Shown here piece after piece: positions 18,347 through 26,975 of a stretch of 64,000 nt of DNA; the first letter of the stretch is position 1, and each line of letters opens with the position of its first letter. Both the position numbers and the translations under genes were made by a program. Source of the stretch: an uncultured Hyphomonas sp. Lineage in GTDB: Bacteria > Pseudomonadota > Alphaproteobacteria > Caulobacterales > Hyphomonadaceae. Location: positions 2,046,001 through 2,110,000 of the forward strand of contig NZ_OY782759.1 of NCBI RefSeq assembly GCF_963678195.1, in the 5' to 3' direction. The notes below the pieces were generated by a model. That model was not told the origin of the DNA and searched no databases. It saw only the letters and a program-made list of their open reading frames with translations.

Positions 18347-18975
18347 GTGAACAAAGACTGATCCACCTCGTCGACGATGATGATGCCGTCAGGCACTCGG
18401 CCAGCTTCATGCTTCGCCATGCCGGATTCGCCGTAAAGACCTATTCAGATGGCGTGGCGTTTCTCGAAGTCGCCGACGATGCGCAAGCTGGCTGCATCCT
18501 GCTGGATGTGCAGATGCCGCGCATGGACGGACTGGAAGTTCAGGAGCAGCTCAACGCCAAGGGAATCGCGATGCCGGTCATCGTTCTGACCGGACATGGC
18601 GATGTGAATGTCGCGGTCAAAGCCATGAAGGCTGGCGCTGTGGACTTCGTCGAAAAGCCCTATGAAAAACAAACACTTGTGGAGGCGCTCAATCGCGCAT
18701 TCCAGCATCTTCAGGAGCGCTCCGAACGCGATCTCCTGGTGGATAAAGCCCGCGGCAAGATAGAGCATCTAACGCCGCGAGAGCGTGAGGTTCTTGAGGG
18801 GCTGGTTGATGGACATACAAACAAGTCCATAGCCGATACTCTGGATATCTCTCCACGCACCGTTGAGATCCACCGGGCAAACCTGATGGAGAAACTTGGC
18901 GCGACAAGTCTCTCGGGCGTCCTGCGCATTGCCTTCGCGGCCGGAATTGGCTTTCAGGGCAAGGTTACGGACTAG
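18343..18975 (+). CDS. fixJ: FixJ-family response regulator
   Basis: A 210-residue two-domain regulator: receiver domain at about 5-120 with phosphorylatable Asp55 (LLDVQMPRMDG), TGHGDVNVAVKAMKAGA and Lys in VEKPY, then a LuxR-type helix-turn-helix at about 135-200 (LTPREREVLEGLVDG, SPRTVEIHRANLMEKLG). ATGA overlap with fixL shows they are a pair. In related bacteria FixJ activates fixK, which then drives the cbb3 operon; no fixK is present in this window, so direct action or a distant fixK is possible. Confidence 0.92.
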   Translation: MSEQRLIHLVDDDDAVRHSASFMLRHAGFAVKTYSDGVAFLEVADDAQAGCILLDVQMPRMDGLEVQEQLNAKGIAMPVIVLTGHGDVNVAVKAMKAGAVDFVEKPYEKQTLVEALNRAFQHLQERSERDLLVDKARGKIEHLTPREREVLEGLVDGHTNKSIADTLDISPRTVEIHRANLMEKLGATSLSGVLRIAFAAGIGFQGKVTD

Positions 18976-19041
18976 TACCTAAAGACAGAGACCGGCCGTT
19001 CCGCCAACATACAGGCTCGATAATCCTGTTGTTGGGTGGCC

Positions 19042-19467
19042 ATGTCGAACGCTTTGCTGAACAGACCAAAAAATGTTGCCGTCATTGACGACAGCGATGC
19101 TGTGCGCCGGTCTTTGTCACTGTTGCTAACCGCAAGAGGCTACGCGGCGATGGCCTTCGCCACCGGAGCCGAATTTCTCAAATCTCCTCTGAAGGGGTCC
19201 TTCGATTTCCTGTTGATCGATTACAAAATGGAAGATCTCTCCGGCGTCGACGTTTTGCATGCTCTCAGAGGGGAGGGCGTGGATACGCCCGCAGCAATGG
19301 TCTCGGGGTGGGAAACGTCGGGACTGGAGTGCCTGGCGATAGAGGCCGGATTTGCGGCATTCATCCGGAAGCCAATGCTGGACCACATTCTGTTTTCACT
19401 GATCGGTCCTCCGCTAGGCGGGGAAGGGGTGTCGCGCCGGCGCCCGAAAGCTGAAGGCGCAGCTTAA
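19042..19467 (+). CDS. Single-domain receiver protein
   Basis: A 141-residue stand-alone receiver domain without an output domain. It shows the acidic pair IDD, phospho-acceptor Asp60 (FLLIDYKMEDLSG), a Ser in AMVSGWE and Lys in FIRKP. A GTG six bases upstream (19036) is an alternative start. It follows fixJ by 66 nt on the same strand. The Caulobacter FixT protein is a single-domain receiver that inhibits FixL, so a feedback role is tempting. However, this protein has only one cysteine, so it cannot carry the iron-sulfur cluster reported for FixT. Function is inferred from location only. Confidence 0.75.
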   Translation: MSNALLNRPKNVAVIDDSDAVRRSLSLLLTARGYAAMAFATGAEFLKSPLKGSFDFLLIDYKMEDLSGVDVLHALRGEGVDTPAAMVSGWETSGLECLAIEAGFAAFIRKPMLDHILFSLIGPPLGGEGVSRRRPKAEGAA

Positions 19468-19676
19468 CAAAACCTTTCACACTGATCTCCAGCACATATG
19501 TTGCCGATGAAAACTGCAGGCGCTGACCGCAGGTTGCTTTGATGGCGACAAGCGTATGATGGGGCTCAGGCTGCTCGAACCGATAACCACAAGGTCCGGA
19601 TCTTATTGGGTTTTTATATTCCCAAGTCGCATAATCATCATTATGGGAAATTGGGTTATAGCGCGCAGTGGTGCTT
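19468..19676. other. Intergenic region between convergent genes, holding the dif-like site
   Basis: This 209-base gap separates the receiver gene (plus) from the metallo-hydrolase gene (minus); both genes point into it. Apart from the dif-like sequence at 19624-19651 I see no gene, and no clear intrinsic terminator with a T-tract. Confidence 0.7.
19624..19651 (+). other. dif: Candidate chromosome dimer resolution site (dif)
   Basis: A 28-bp XerCD-site layout: left arm AAGTCGCATAA, 6-bp spacer TCATCA, right arm TTATGGGAAAT. Compared with Escherichia coli dif, the XerC arm keeps the core CGCATAA (7 of 11 overall) and the XerD arm keeps 9 of 11 (TTATG..AAAT). The arms form the expected partial palindrome CATAAT/ATTATG around the spacer. 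It lies in a noncoding gap between convergent genes. GGGNAGGG octamers lie mostly on the plus strand left of it and on the minus strand right of it, as expected for FtsK-orienting KOPS around dif. No XerC/XerD gene is in the window. Confidence 0.85.
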
Positions 19677-20480
19677 TTATCTGATCTCTATGACCATCCC
19701 GTCGAAGCCAGGCTCCACGGATTTGGGGAGCTCCCTCTTCAGCGTCTCATAATCCAGATCCACGTGCATATTGGTCAGCACGGCGGCTCGGGGTTTGAGT
19801 TCAGCGATCCAGTCCAGCGCTTTCGCGACGTTGGCGTGGGTCGGATGGTCGGTATAGCGCAGCGCATCGATTACCAGTGTATCCAGGCCCTCAAGCGCAG
19901 TTTTCGTACGCCCGGGCAAATCGCTGACATCATTGCAATAGGCGAAATTGTTTATCCTGAAGCCAAGGCAGCGGATGCGCCCGTGCTCCATGTCGACCGG
20001 CAACATCGTGATATTGCCGCCTGCTCCGGAGATCTCGAACGGCGTGTACGGCGTTATATCGGGCTGAAGGTCGAGTATGGGTGGATAGCCGCCCATACCT
20101 TCGAAGCAGTAATCGAACCGCTTTGTCAGGATGTCCCGTGTTGCGGCATTCATGAAAGTCGGCAACGCGGCCCGCTGGCGGATGACCAGTGGCCGGACAT
20201 CATCTATTCCATGCACCTGATCTGCATGCTCGTGGGTATAGACGAGCGCATCCAAACGGGTGACGCCTGCGTCCAGAAGCTGCTCGCGCAGGTCGGGCGA
20301 AGTGTCGATGAGTGCAGACGTTACACCGCCGCGCCCATCATCCTTTTCGATCAGCACACAGCAACGCCGGCGCCGGTTTTTTGGTTCGTTCGGATCGCAT
20401 GCGCCCCAGTCTCCACCGACACGCGGCACACCGCCGGAAGAACCGGTGCCGAGGAGCGTGCAGCGAAATCCTGCGCTCAT
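19677..20480 (-). CDS. MBL-fold metallo-hydrolase (PhnP-like)
   Basis: A 267-residue metallo-beta-lactamase-fold hydrolase opening with LLGTGSSGGVPRVGG, as in the PhnP/YcdI-type phosphodiesterase-like family. The metal motif reads HEHADQ rather than the canonical HxHxDH, so the last histidine is Gln; a later His (MDVEHG/NMHVD-type positions) remains. In many alphaproteobacteria this gene follows tatD, as here, with a 4-nt overlap. Substrate is not known; phosphodiester or cyclic phosphate cleavage is suggested by family only. Confidence 0.85.
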   Translation of the reverse strand: MSAGFRCTLLGTGSSGGVPRVGGDWGACDPNEPKNRRRRCCVLIEKDDGRGGVTSALIDTSPDLREQLLDAGVTRLDALVYTHEHADQVHGIDDVRPLVIRQRAALPTFMNAATRDILTKRFDYCFEGMGGYPPILDLQPDITPYTPFEISGAGGNITMLPVDMEHGRIRCLGFRINNFAYCNDVSDLPGRTKTALEGLDTLVIDALRYTDHPTHANVAKALDWIAELKPRAAVLTNMHVDLDYETLKRELPKSVEPGFDGMVIEIR

Positions 20481-21253
20481 TGTTGGGTTACCTTGGCGAA
20501 CAGACGAACGGCATTTTCATCTGTTATCTGCTTGATCTCATCAACAGGCATGCCTTTCAGGCTCGCCAGCGCCTCTGCCACATGGGTCAGGTAAGCTGGT
20601 TCGTTGCGCCGCCCGCGCATTGGGACAGGAGCCAGATAGGGGCAATCCGTTTCAAGAATAATCCTGTCGATCGGAACGTCCGCTATGACCGCCCGGACTT
20701 CTTTTGCGCTCTTGAATGAAAGAATTCCCGATACAGACACATAGGCGCCGAGAGACAGCGCCCTCTGAGCGAGATCCGGCCCACCGGTGTAGCAATGCAG
20801 CAATGGTTGGAATGTGCCCTTTCGATATTCGTCCTCGAGTATATCAGCCATCAACTCATCGGCTTCGCGCGTATGAAGGATCAGGGGTAAGCCAGTGTCC
20901 CGTGCTGCGGATATGTGTTTGCGCAGGCTTGTCACCTGGTCATCCTCAGCGCTGTAGCCGTAGTGAAAATCGAGCCCCGTCTCGCCAATGGCAACCACTT
21001 CCGGATTCGATGCGGCCTTTATGAGCGTCTCAACCGTCAGGTCCGGAAAGTCTTTTGCGTGATGCGGGTGCACGCCGGCAGAGCACCATATGTCGCCATG
21101 AGAGCGGGCGATGGCGAGGACAGAGGCGAAATTGTCAAACCTGTCGCAAATAGCGAGAAACCTGGCCACACCGGCTTCGCGGGCGCGTTCAAGCACCTCT
21201 TCCAGGTCGTCGGCAAAAGGTTCGCCGTGCAAATTGACGTGAGTATCAAACAT
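20477..21253 (-). CDS. tatD: TatD-family metal-dependent hydrolase/DNase
   Basis: A 258-residue TIM-barrel hydrolase with MFDTHVNLHGE at the N terminus, GETGLDFHYGYS, LILHTREADE, LHCYTGG and the late metal-binding ETDCPYLAP. TatD proteins are Mg-dependent 3'-5' nucleases. The usual first metal motif HxH is seen as THVNLH. The frame continues 9 nt upstream to a TTG (21262), but the ATG at 21253 is preferred. It lies between holB and the metallo-hydrolase in a compact minus-strand operon. Confidence 0.93.
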   Translation of the reverse strand: MFDTHVNLHGEPFADDLEEVLERAREAGVARFLAICDRFDNFASVLAIARSHGDIWCSAGVHPHHAKDFPDLTVETLIKAASNPEVVAIGETGLDFHYGYSAEDDQVTSLRKHISAARDTGLPLILHTREADELMADILEDEYRKGTFQPLLHCYTGGPDLAQRALSLGAYVSVSGILSFKSAKEVRAVIADVPIDRIILETDCPYLAPVPMRGRRNEPAYLTHVAEALASLKGMPVDEIKQITDENAVRLFAKVTQQ

Positions 21254-21266
21254 GGGTCTCAATCAC

Positions 21267-22199
21267 TTAACGGCCGGATGCTGACAAAAGTCCGGAGACC
21301 AGTTTCGCTGCAGCTTGCTCGGGATCCATGTTCAGTTCACCAACTTCTCCGACCAGCTTCACTGTGTTGAGCCAGGTCCGGGATTTCGGAGGTTCCTCTG
21401 TTGCGTCTTCCGCAAGCTTTGCCAGTACTTCGTCCCTGAATGCCGCGAACGCTGTCTGGTCTATGCCCGCTGCCTGTATGGCCCTCGTTACGAGCGCGTC
21501 ATTGGGCCGTGGCATGGAGGTCATCAGTGTGCGTGCGGCGTTGGCAGCAATGCGGCAAGTTTCGGAAGCTCTCTCCACCGCCAGTCCGGGACGGCCATGC
21601 CGGATTGCGGAAACGTCTCCCTCATAGCCCTGAAGCTTCAATACCTCGGACATCTCTTCCTTGTTCAAAGTGTGGACCCGGAGCGTGCGGCAGCGTGAGC
21701 GGATCGTTGGGAGTACCGGGCGGGATCCGTGATTGACCAGAAACATGATGGCCGCCTTGGGCGGTTCTTCCAGCGTCTTCAGGATCGCGTTGGCGGAGTT
21801 CCGGTTCAGCTCATCCAGAGAATCCACAATACCCACGCGCCAGCCACCCATCGCTGGCCGATAGGTGAAAAACTCATTGAAGGCGCGGATTTGCTCGATT
21901 GAGATATCCTGCTTCAGTTTGCCTTTATCATTCAATTCACGCGTCAGGATGCGTAGGTCCGGGTGGCCGCCGGACAGGCAACGCGACATGACCGGGTCAT
22001 CCACAGACGCATCGAATGGCGCATCGGCCGATCCTCGTGCGCCAAGCAACCAGGCCGCACAGCGCATGGCAAAGCGTGCCTTTCCGATCCCCGAGGGGCC
22101 TTCAATCATCCAGGCATGGTGCATCCGGCCGCTGGCGGCCGCTGCCTCAAACGTCCGCTCAGCGTCATTATATCCGATGAGAGGAAGCGCCGCAGTCAT
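21267..22199 (-). CDS. holB: DNA polymerase III subunit delta prime
   Basis: A 310-residue clamp-loader ATPase-like protein. MTAALPLIGYNDAERTF opens the protein, followed by the Walker A-like GPSGIGKA, the sensor region LDELNRNSANAILKTLEEPP and FLVNHGSRPVLPTIRSRC, all typical of HolB. It loads the beta clamp together with the DnaX and HolA subunits. The ATG overlaps the tmk stop by 4 nt, which is the common alphaproteobacterial tmk-holB arrangement. Confidence 0.94.
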   Translation of the reverse strand: MTAALPLIGYNDAERTFEAAAASGRMHHAWMIEGPSGIGKARFAMRCAAWLLGARGSADAPFDASVDDPVMSRCLSGGHPDLRILTRELNDKGKLKQDISIEQIRAFNEFFTYRPAMGGWRVGIVDSLDELNRNSANAILKTLEEPPKAAIMFLVNHGSRPVLPTIRSRCRTLRVHTLNKEEMSEVLKLQGYEGDVSAIRHGRPGLAVERASETCRIAANAARTLMTSMPRPNDALVTRAIQAAGIDQTAFAAFRDEVLAKLAEDATEEPPKSRTWLNTVKLVGEVGELNMDPEQAAAKLVSGLLSASGR

Positions 22200-22846
22200 G
22201 CGCGAGTCTCCTGGCTAATGCCCAGACGGATCTCGATCTCGTGCCACGCGCGTTCCGATACCTCTTCTGGCGCCTTCGACGCATCCAGCAGGACGCAGCG
22301 CTCCGGTTCGCTGCGGGCAATATCTATAAATGCCTGTCTTACGGCCTCGTGAAACGCCTTGTCCCTGAGTTCAAAAGCATCTGCTGTTCCGCCACGCTCG
22401 GCGCGCCGCTGGGCGGCTTGCTCCACGGGGGCATCCAGGACGAGCGTGAGCTCAGGTCGGCTGTCACCAAGCACAGTATTTTCCAACATCTTCAGTATGG
22501 CCGGTCCGACACCGCTCTGAACGCTTTGATAAACGCGCGTGGAATCGGCGAACCGGTCACACAGGACCCAGTGCCCAGCCTCTAGCGCCGGTCTGATCTT
22601 CTTTTCCAGATGATCCGTTCGCGCCGCATTCATCAGAAGGGCTTCGGCCATGGAAGACCAACTCTGCTCCCCCGGCGGATGCAGAACGAGATTCCGGATG
22701 GCTTCGGCAAGGTCTGTCCCGCCTGGCTCGCGCGTCTGAACGACCGATTGGCCTGCCGCTTCCAGCTTCTCCCGCAATGCTGCGAGCAATGTGGACTTGC
22801 CGGTACCTTCGCCGCCTTCCAGCGTTATGAAGCGTCCCCGTGTCAC
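22196..22846 (-). CDS. tmk: Thymidylate kinase
   Basis: A 216-residue dTMP kinase with P-loop EGGEGTGKST, the DR(E)-type loop TREPGGT and the catalytic segment CDRFADSTRVYQ. It phosphorylates dTMP to dTDP for DNA synthesis. Length fits the family (about 210). It overlaps dacA and holB by 4 nt on each side, so the three are translated together. Confidence 0.95.
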   Translation of the reverse strand: MTRGRFITLEGGEGTGKSTLLAALREKLEAAGQSVVQTREPGGTDLAEAIRNLVLHPPGEQSWSSMAEALLMNAARTDHLEKKIRPALEAGHWVLCDRFADSTRVYQSVQSGVGPAILKMLENTVLGDSRPELTLVLDAPVEQAAQRRAERGGTADAFELRDKAFHEAVRQAFIDIARSEPERCVLLDASKAPEEVSERAWHEIEIRLGISQETRA

Positions 22847-24012
22847 GACTGGCTTTCACCGCCGCCGAGCATCTGGCTCAGCCCTTCAATTGCGCGTCCA
22901 AAGAAACCAAGCTGGCCGACGTCTGCGTCCGCGACGATTGGAGACTCCACCGGCTTCTGACCTTCGATGGTGATCACAAGACGGCCCAGTTCATCACCCT
23001 TTTTGATCGGGGCTTCGACCGGTCCGGGAAGAACGATCTCGGCTTTTGCCTTTTCCATGCTTGCCTTGTAGCCAGCTACGCGCAGATCGCCCGCAAGCTT
23101 TACCGGAACATTTTGTGTTTCCCCGAGCCAGACAGGCACATCCGGCAGGTCGACGGTCTCCGGTGTCAGCGTTTTCAGATCGAAGCTGCTAAAGGCAATC
23201 CGCATGAGGCGCTCACCCTCAGAAGCGCGCGCGGCCATGGTCGGCAAACCATTGATGACCACGGTGCGTCGAACCCCGTCACGGACAGCAGAAGCGGTCA
23301 GGCCGTAGCCCGAAACTTCAAGGTGCCCGGTCTTCACGCCATCGGCGCCGGAGACTTCCAGCAAGGGGTTCCGGTTGGCCTGGGTGAAGTCACGCCACGT
23401 GTAAGAGGGCAAGGAGTACCAGGCATAGTATTCGGGGTAATTGTCGATCGTCAGCTTGGCCAGTTTTGCGAGATCTTCTGCAGAGATCACATGCCCGACG
23501 GCTTCAAGACCTGTGGCGTTGAGGAAGTTCGCCGAGTTCAGGCCCAGTTCATGGGCGAGATTGGTCATACGGCGGGCAAAGGCTTCTTCCGAACCGGAGA
23601 TGTTCTCAGCCAGCACGATACACGCATCATTTCCGGACATGATAATGACGCCGTGCAGAAGTTCCTCGACCGTTGGCGTGTCACCTGGTGCGAGCCCCAT
23701 TGTCGACGTACCGGACGGAAATCCACCTTTGCGCCAGGCGTTTTCACTGACCGTGAACTTGTCACTCATGGAAAGCTCGCCGCGGCGAACCATTTCGAAG
23801 ACCGTGTAGGCCGTCATCATCTTGGTCATGGAAGCAGGGACCATGGGTTCCTGGCCGGCCTTGGAAAACAGGATCGCGCCGGTTTCGTGATCCATGATGA
23901 CCGCATGCGTTGCCGGCGTATCCATCATCTGCGCGTTGGCGGCACCCATCATGCCCGACAGGGCGAAAGCGGCTGCGGCGACAGTGTTTCTGGCGATCTT
24001 CGGCAAGTTCAT
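22843..24012 (-). CDS. dacA: D-alanyl-D-alanine carboxypeptidase (PBP5/6 family)
   Basis: A 389-residue serine peptidase that trims peptidoglycan pentapeptides in the periplasm. The signal peptide ends near residue 28 (GMMGAANAQ). Catalytic motifs are Ser61-Met-Thr-Lys64, Ser126-Gly-Asn128 and Lys227-Thr-Gly. The C-terminal beta-rich PBP5 domain follows, with no obvious long amphipathic anchor. The start at 24012 has GGAGG eight bases upstream; the frame is open to 24030. It heads the tmk-holB-tatD run with a 111-nt gap after rlpA. Confidence 0.94.
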   Translation of the reverse strand: MNLPKIARNTVAAAAFALSGMMGAANAQMMDTPATHAVIMDHETGAILFSKAGQEPMVPASMTKMMTAYTVFEMVRRGELSMSDKFTVSENAWRKGGFPSGTSTMGLAPGDTPTVEELLHGVIIMSGNDACIVLAENISGSEEAFARRMTNLAHELGLNSANFLNATGLEAVGHVISAEDLAKLAKLTIDNYPEYYAWYSLPSYTWRDFTQANRNPLLEVSGADGVKTGHLEVSGYGLTASAVRDGVRRTVVINGLPTMAARASEGERLMRIAFSSFDLKTLTPETVDLPDVPVWLGETQNVPVKLAGDLRVAGYKASMEKAKAEIVLPGPVEAPIKKGDELGRLVITIEGQKPVESPIVADADVGQLGFFGRAIEGLSQMLGGGESQS

Positions 24013-24040
24013 CAAAGGGGCCTCCAACATTCTGTTCGGA

Positions 24041-24060
24041 GGCCGGAATCAAATCCGGCC
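24041..24060 (-). terminator. Inverted repeat between rlpA and dacA
   Basis: A perfect 7-bp stem, GGCCGGA and TCCGGCC, with a 6-base loop, lies in the leader of dacA and downstream of rlpA, both read leftwards. No T-run follows on the minus strand, so an intrinsic terminator is weakly supported; an attenuating or stabilising hairpin is equally possible. Confidence 0.35.
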
Positions 24061-24123
24061 CAGTTTCCGATTATACAGGAAAAAGGGCCGGTTTGTGGTC
24101 GGGGTCAATGGCGGGGCGTGCGG

Positions 24124-25422
24124 TTATTCGCCTGTAACAATGCGTCCTTGCGCAATTCCGGCATAGGAGAGGTCTTCCCGGGCGCGTTCGGCTTCCGACC
24201 GGCTGACCAGTGGTCCGACGCGGACGCGGAAATAGTCAGCGCCATTCACGCGGGCGGGAACAATCGTCACCGGGAGTGAAGCCTGCACGCGATTGCTCAG
24301 TGACTGTGCGTTCGAGATATCCGTGAAGGAGCCAATCTGGACGAAGAAATCGCCCGTCGGTGCTGCAGCTGGCTGAGGATCAAAGGTGTAGGTGGGCCGA
24401 ACTGCACGTTGCGGCTCCGCCGAGACGGTTTGATAGGCAACCGGCTCCATGAAATCGTCCGCTGCGGCAGGCTGCGGTGCAGCCTCTGCGGGCAACGCTG
24501 CCGACTGAGCATAGACCGGGGCTTCCGCCTGCGGTGCGGTGGTTGCGACGGCAGGAGCAGAGCCCAGATAGCGAACCCGGAGCGTGGCCTTCCCTGCCCC
24601 GCCCATGCCAAGCTCATTGGCCGCGCGAGGGGAAACCTGAAGCGATGCGCTGTCTTCAAACGGACCACGGTCATTGACCCGGAGTACGACTTCCTTGCCG
24701 GTCTCTTCGTTCACAACCTGGATCAGGCTCGGAAGAGGCAATGTTGGATGAGCGGCCGTCATGGCATCCGGAGCAAAGGTTTCGCCATTGGCCGTCGGCA
24801 GGCCGTTGAACTCGCTTCCATACACAATCGCAACGGCCGTCTCGTCGAAGACCGGGACCGGCTCGCTGGAGACGGAATAAGACGTGGCTGGCGTCAGCTG
24901 GCGCGGCGCTTGCTGGAACTGCTGAGGCGCTGGCGCAGGGACAGGCTGAACCTGAATTGGCGCGGGCGCCGGTGCGGCAACCGCCTGCAGGCTTGGCAGC
25001 GCTTCGCTCTCTACAGCGGAGATCGAACGCTCGGCTTCGATACGTGCAGCGGCGGCGCGGGCTTCGAAACTGTTGCCAGTGGAGACGGGCGTGCTGGAAT
25101 AATTCGGGGACGGGGTCTTCGTGCTCGCATAGTCACGCCCCCCCTGCTCTGCCGGTTGAGCTTGCGGCGAAGGTGAAACGGGCGAACCCGGATAGCGGAA
25201 TTGAATCCGCGCCTGCTTCTTCGCTGAGGCGTCTGCAGAACGGCTCGGCTCGATATACTGGGGCTTGCCGGCAGGATACGGCGAAGTTCCGTTTGCATAG
25301 ACGATGGGTGCCGGATTGCGGCGGTCAGCATGCGCAGGTGTCACGACAGAGATCGCAACCGCGCCAGCCAGGACCAGAGACGTCAGGTGCAGAGATTTTG
25401 AATCGGAAGAAACGGTCTTCAA
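24124..25422 (-). CDS. rlpA: RlpA-like septal/envelope protein with SPOR domain
   Basis: A 432-residue exported protein. A signal sequence (LVLAGAVAISVVTPAHA) is followed by a long Pro/Ala/Gln-rich linker, then a double-psi beta-barrel at about residues 205-300 with IVYGSEFNGLPTANGETF and RVNDRGPF, the catalytic region of RlpA lytic transglycosylases. A SPOR domain follows at about 355-430 (FFVQIGSFTDISNAQSLSNR), which binds denuded septal glycan. The signal peptide lacks a clear lipobox cysteine, unlike E. coli RlpA. Its place before dacA fits a peptidoglycan role. Confidence 0.92.
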   Translation of the reverse strand: MKTVSSDSKSLHLTSLVLAGAVAISVVTPAHADRRNPAPIVYANGTSPYPAGKPQYIEPSRSADASAKKQARIQFRYPGSPVSPSPQAQPAEQGGRDYASTKTPSPNYSSTPVSTGNSFEARAAAARIEAERSISAVESEALPSLQAVAAPAPAPIQVQPVPAPAPQQFQQAPRQLTPATSYSVSSEPVPVFDETAVAIVYGSEFNGLPTANGETFAPDAMTAAHPTLPLPSLIQVVNEETGKEVVLRVNDRGPFEDSASLQVSPRAANELGMGGAGKATLRVRYLGSAPAVATTAPQAEAPVYAQSAALPAEAAPQPAAADDFMEPVAYQTVSAEPQRAVRPTYTFDPQPAAAPTGDFFVQIGSFTDISNAQSLSNRVQASLPVTIVPARVNGADYFRVRVGPLVSRSEAERAREDLSYAGIAQGRIVTGE

Positions 25423-25444
25423 GGTTCACCTCATTCTGAGCTGC

Positions 25445-25461
25445 GGGTCATTTGATGACCC
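25445..25461. promoter_or_regulatory. Short palindrome in the rlpA/DUF2804 divergent region
   Basis: GGGTCA and TGACCC flank a 5-base spacer 23 bases upstream of the rlpA start. A longer-looped repeat, GTGTGGT and ACCACAC, lies at about 25507-25534. The surrounding 256-base gap (25423-25678) contains no gene that I can support and must hold two divergent promoters. An operator is possible but unproven. Confidence 0.3.
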
Positions 25462-25678
25462 TTTGGGACGGCTTTTCTGCCCTCCAGCGAACCCTATGTA
25501 GCATAGTGTGGTGCAGTCCTTATGAACCACACCTGAAGGATCCGGAGACTACGGTTACCGGTTGTTTACATCTTTTCAAGCTGCGCTCTTGCCGGATCCC
25601 GGAAACGCAGGTGAAGAGAAAGAACATCAATTAGAGCGAGCGAAGACCGCTGCCTGCACACTCAGGGGGAAGAACGAA

Positions 25679-26698
25679 ATGCAACAAAGACTCGGAGAAG
25701 GTCCCCTGCTCGATGCGCGCGGCCGCTTGGTTGAGCGTGGTTGGTCCACCGCAGAAGTTCGCCAATATGAGAGGTCAGCCATCCGGGCGAACGGCCTCCG
25801 GATCAAGGAGTGGGACTATTACTGCATCCTCACGCCGGACTTCGGCCTCGCTCTGACCGTTGCCGACAATGGCTATCTTGGTTTCCTCGGTACGTCCTGG
25901 ATGGACCTGAAGAGCGGGACGGCTGTGAATGACGGCGCAGTCATCCCTTTTCCAATGGGCCGGATGGACCTGCCTGCGTCCGCCGACCGCGGCGACATCG
26001 TCCAGAAGCACAAAGACATGTCGCTGAGCTTTCTGCACGAGGAAGGCGGACGCCGCCTGATCGTGGATGCGCCGCGCTTCGATGGCGGGCGCGGGCTGAA
26101 GGGAGAATTGTGGCTCGCCCAGCCTCAGATGGACCGTATGGTCATCGCCACGCCCTTCCCGAATGCGCCCAAGGCATTCTACTACAATCAGAAGATCAAT
26201 TGCCTTCCCGCCACCGGGGAAATCAGGATCGGCAGTGATGTTTATCAGTTCTCGCCGGACTCCGCCTTTGGTGTCCTGGATTGGGGACGAGGCGTGTGGA
26301 CTTACAGCAATGTCTGGTACTGGGGCTCTGCCTCCGGGATGTGCGGCGACCGCTGCGTTGGCTTCAATATAGGCTACGGCTTCGGTGATACGTCCGCGGC
26401 GTCTGAAAACATGGTTTTTGTGGACGGAAAGGCGCACAAGTTGGATCAGGTAACGTTCCAAATGCCGGACGGTCCGCCGGATTCTGCGCCCTGGCGCTTC
26501 ACCAGCAATAATGGCCGGTTCGAGCTGAGTTTCGAGCCGATTGTCAATCGGCACCACACGACAGATCTCGGCCTCTTCAAGACGTCCCAGGATCAGGTGT
26601 TTGGCTTGTTTTCTGGCGACGTGAAACTGGACGACGGCTCGACATTGAAAATCGACGCCCTGCCCGGTTTTGCGGAAGAAGTGCGGAACCGCTGGTAA
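25679..26698 (+). CDS. DUF2804 domain protein
   Basis: A 339-residue protein with the DUF2804 pattern: GPLLDARGRLVERGW near the N terminus, repeated WDYY/YYN/DWGRGVWTYSNVWYWGSA and GFNIGYGFGD segments, and FELSFEPI near the end. The family resembles the lipocalin-like/AttH-type beta-barrels of carotenoid 1,2-hydratase relatives, so binding or modification of a hydrophobic substrate is a guess. The frame is open back to 25562, but GGGGGAAG precedes the ATG at 25679. No signal peptide is seen. It stands alone. Confidence 0.85.
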   Translation: MQQRLGEGPLLDARGRLVERGWSTAEVRQYERSAIRANGLRIKEWDYYCILTPDFGLALTVADNGYLGFLGTSWMDLKSGTAVNDGAVIPFPMGRMDLPASADRGDIVQKHKDMSLSFLHEEGGRRLIVDAPRFDGGRGLKGELWLAQPQMDRMVIATPFPNAPKAFYYNQKINCLPATGEIRIGSDVYQFSPDSAFGVLDWGRGVWTYSNVWYWGSASGMCGDRCVGFNIGYGFGDTSAASENMVFVDGKAHKLDQVTFQMPDGPPDSAPWRFTSNNGRFELSFEPIVNRHHTTDLGLFKTSQDQVFGLFSGDVKLDDGSTLKIDALPGFAEEVRNRW

Positions 26699-26732
26699 CG
26701 TGAAAAGCGGGGGCTGGAACAAATCTGTTTTG

Positions 26733-26823
<91 letters not shown>

Positions 26824-26975
26824 GCAGCAAACGGCTGTTTTCACGATCCTGGCCCGGCAGGCAAGCCCTGATCTGCGCTCGCCTGCCCCGCTCTCTTTGC
26901 GGAAGGTCTGGCCATTCGGTCCGGAGTGTCCGAGAGTTGCCGGGAAAACGATAAGAATTCCGGAGGAGAGAGCCC

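Noticed and set aside
19042-19467. Naming the receiver gene fixT
   Set aside because: Only one cysteine is present and similarity to FixT beyond a receiver fold cannot be judged by eye.
25507-25534. Riboswitch in the leader of the DUF2804 gene
   Set aside because: Only simple inverted repeats are visible; no known riboswitch core is recognisable.
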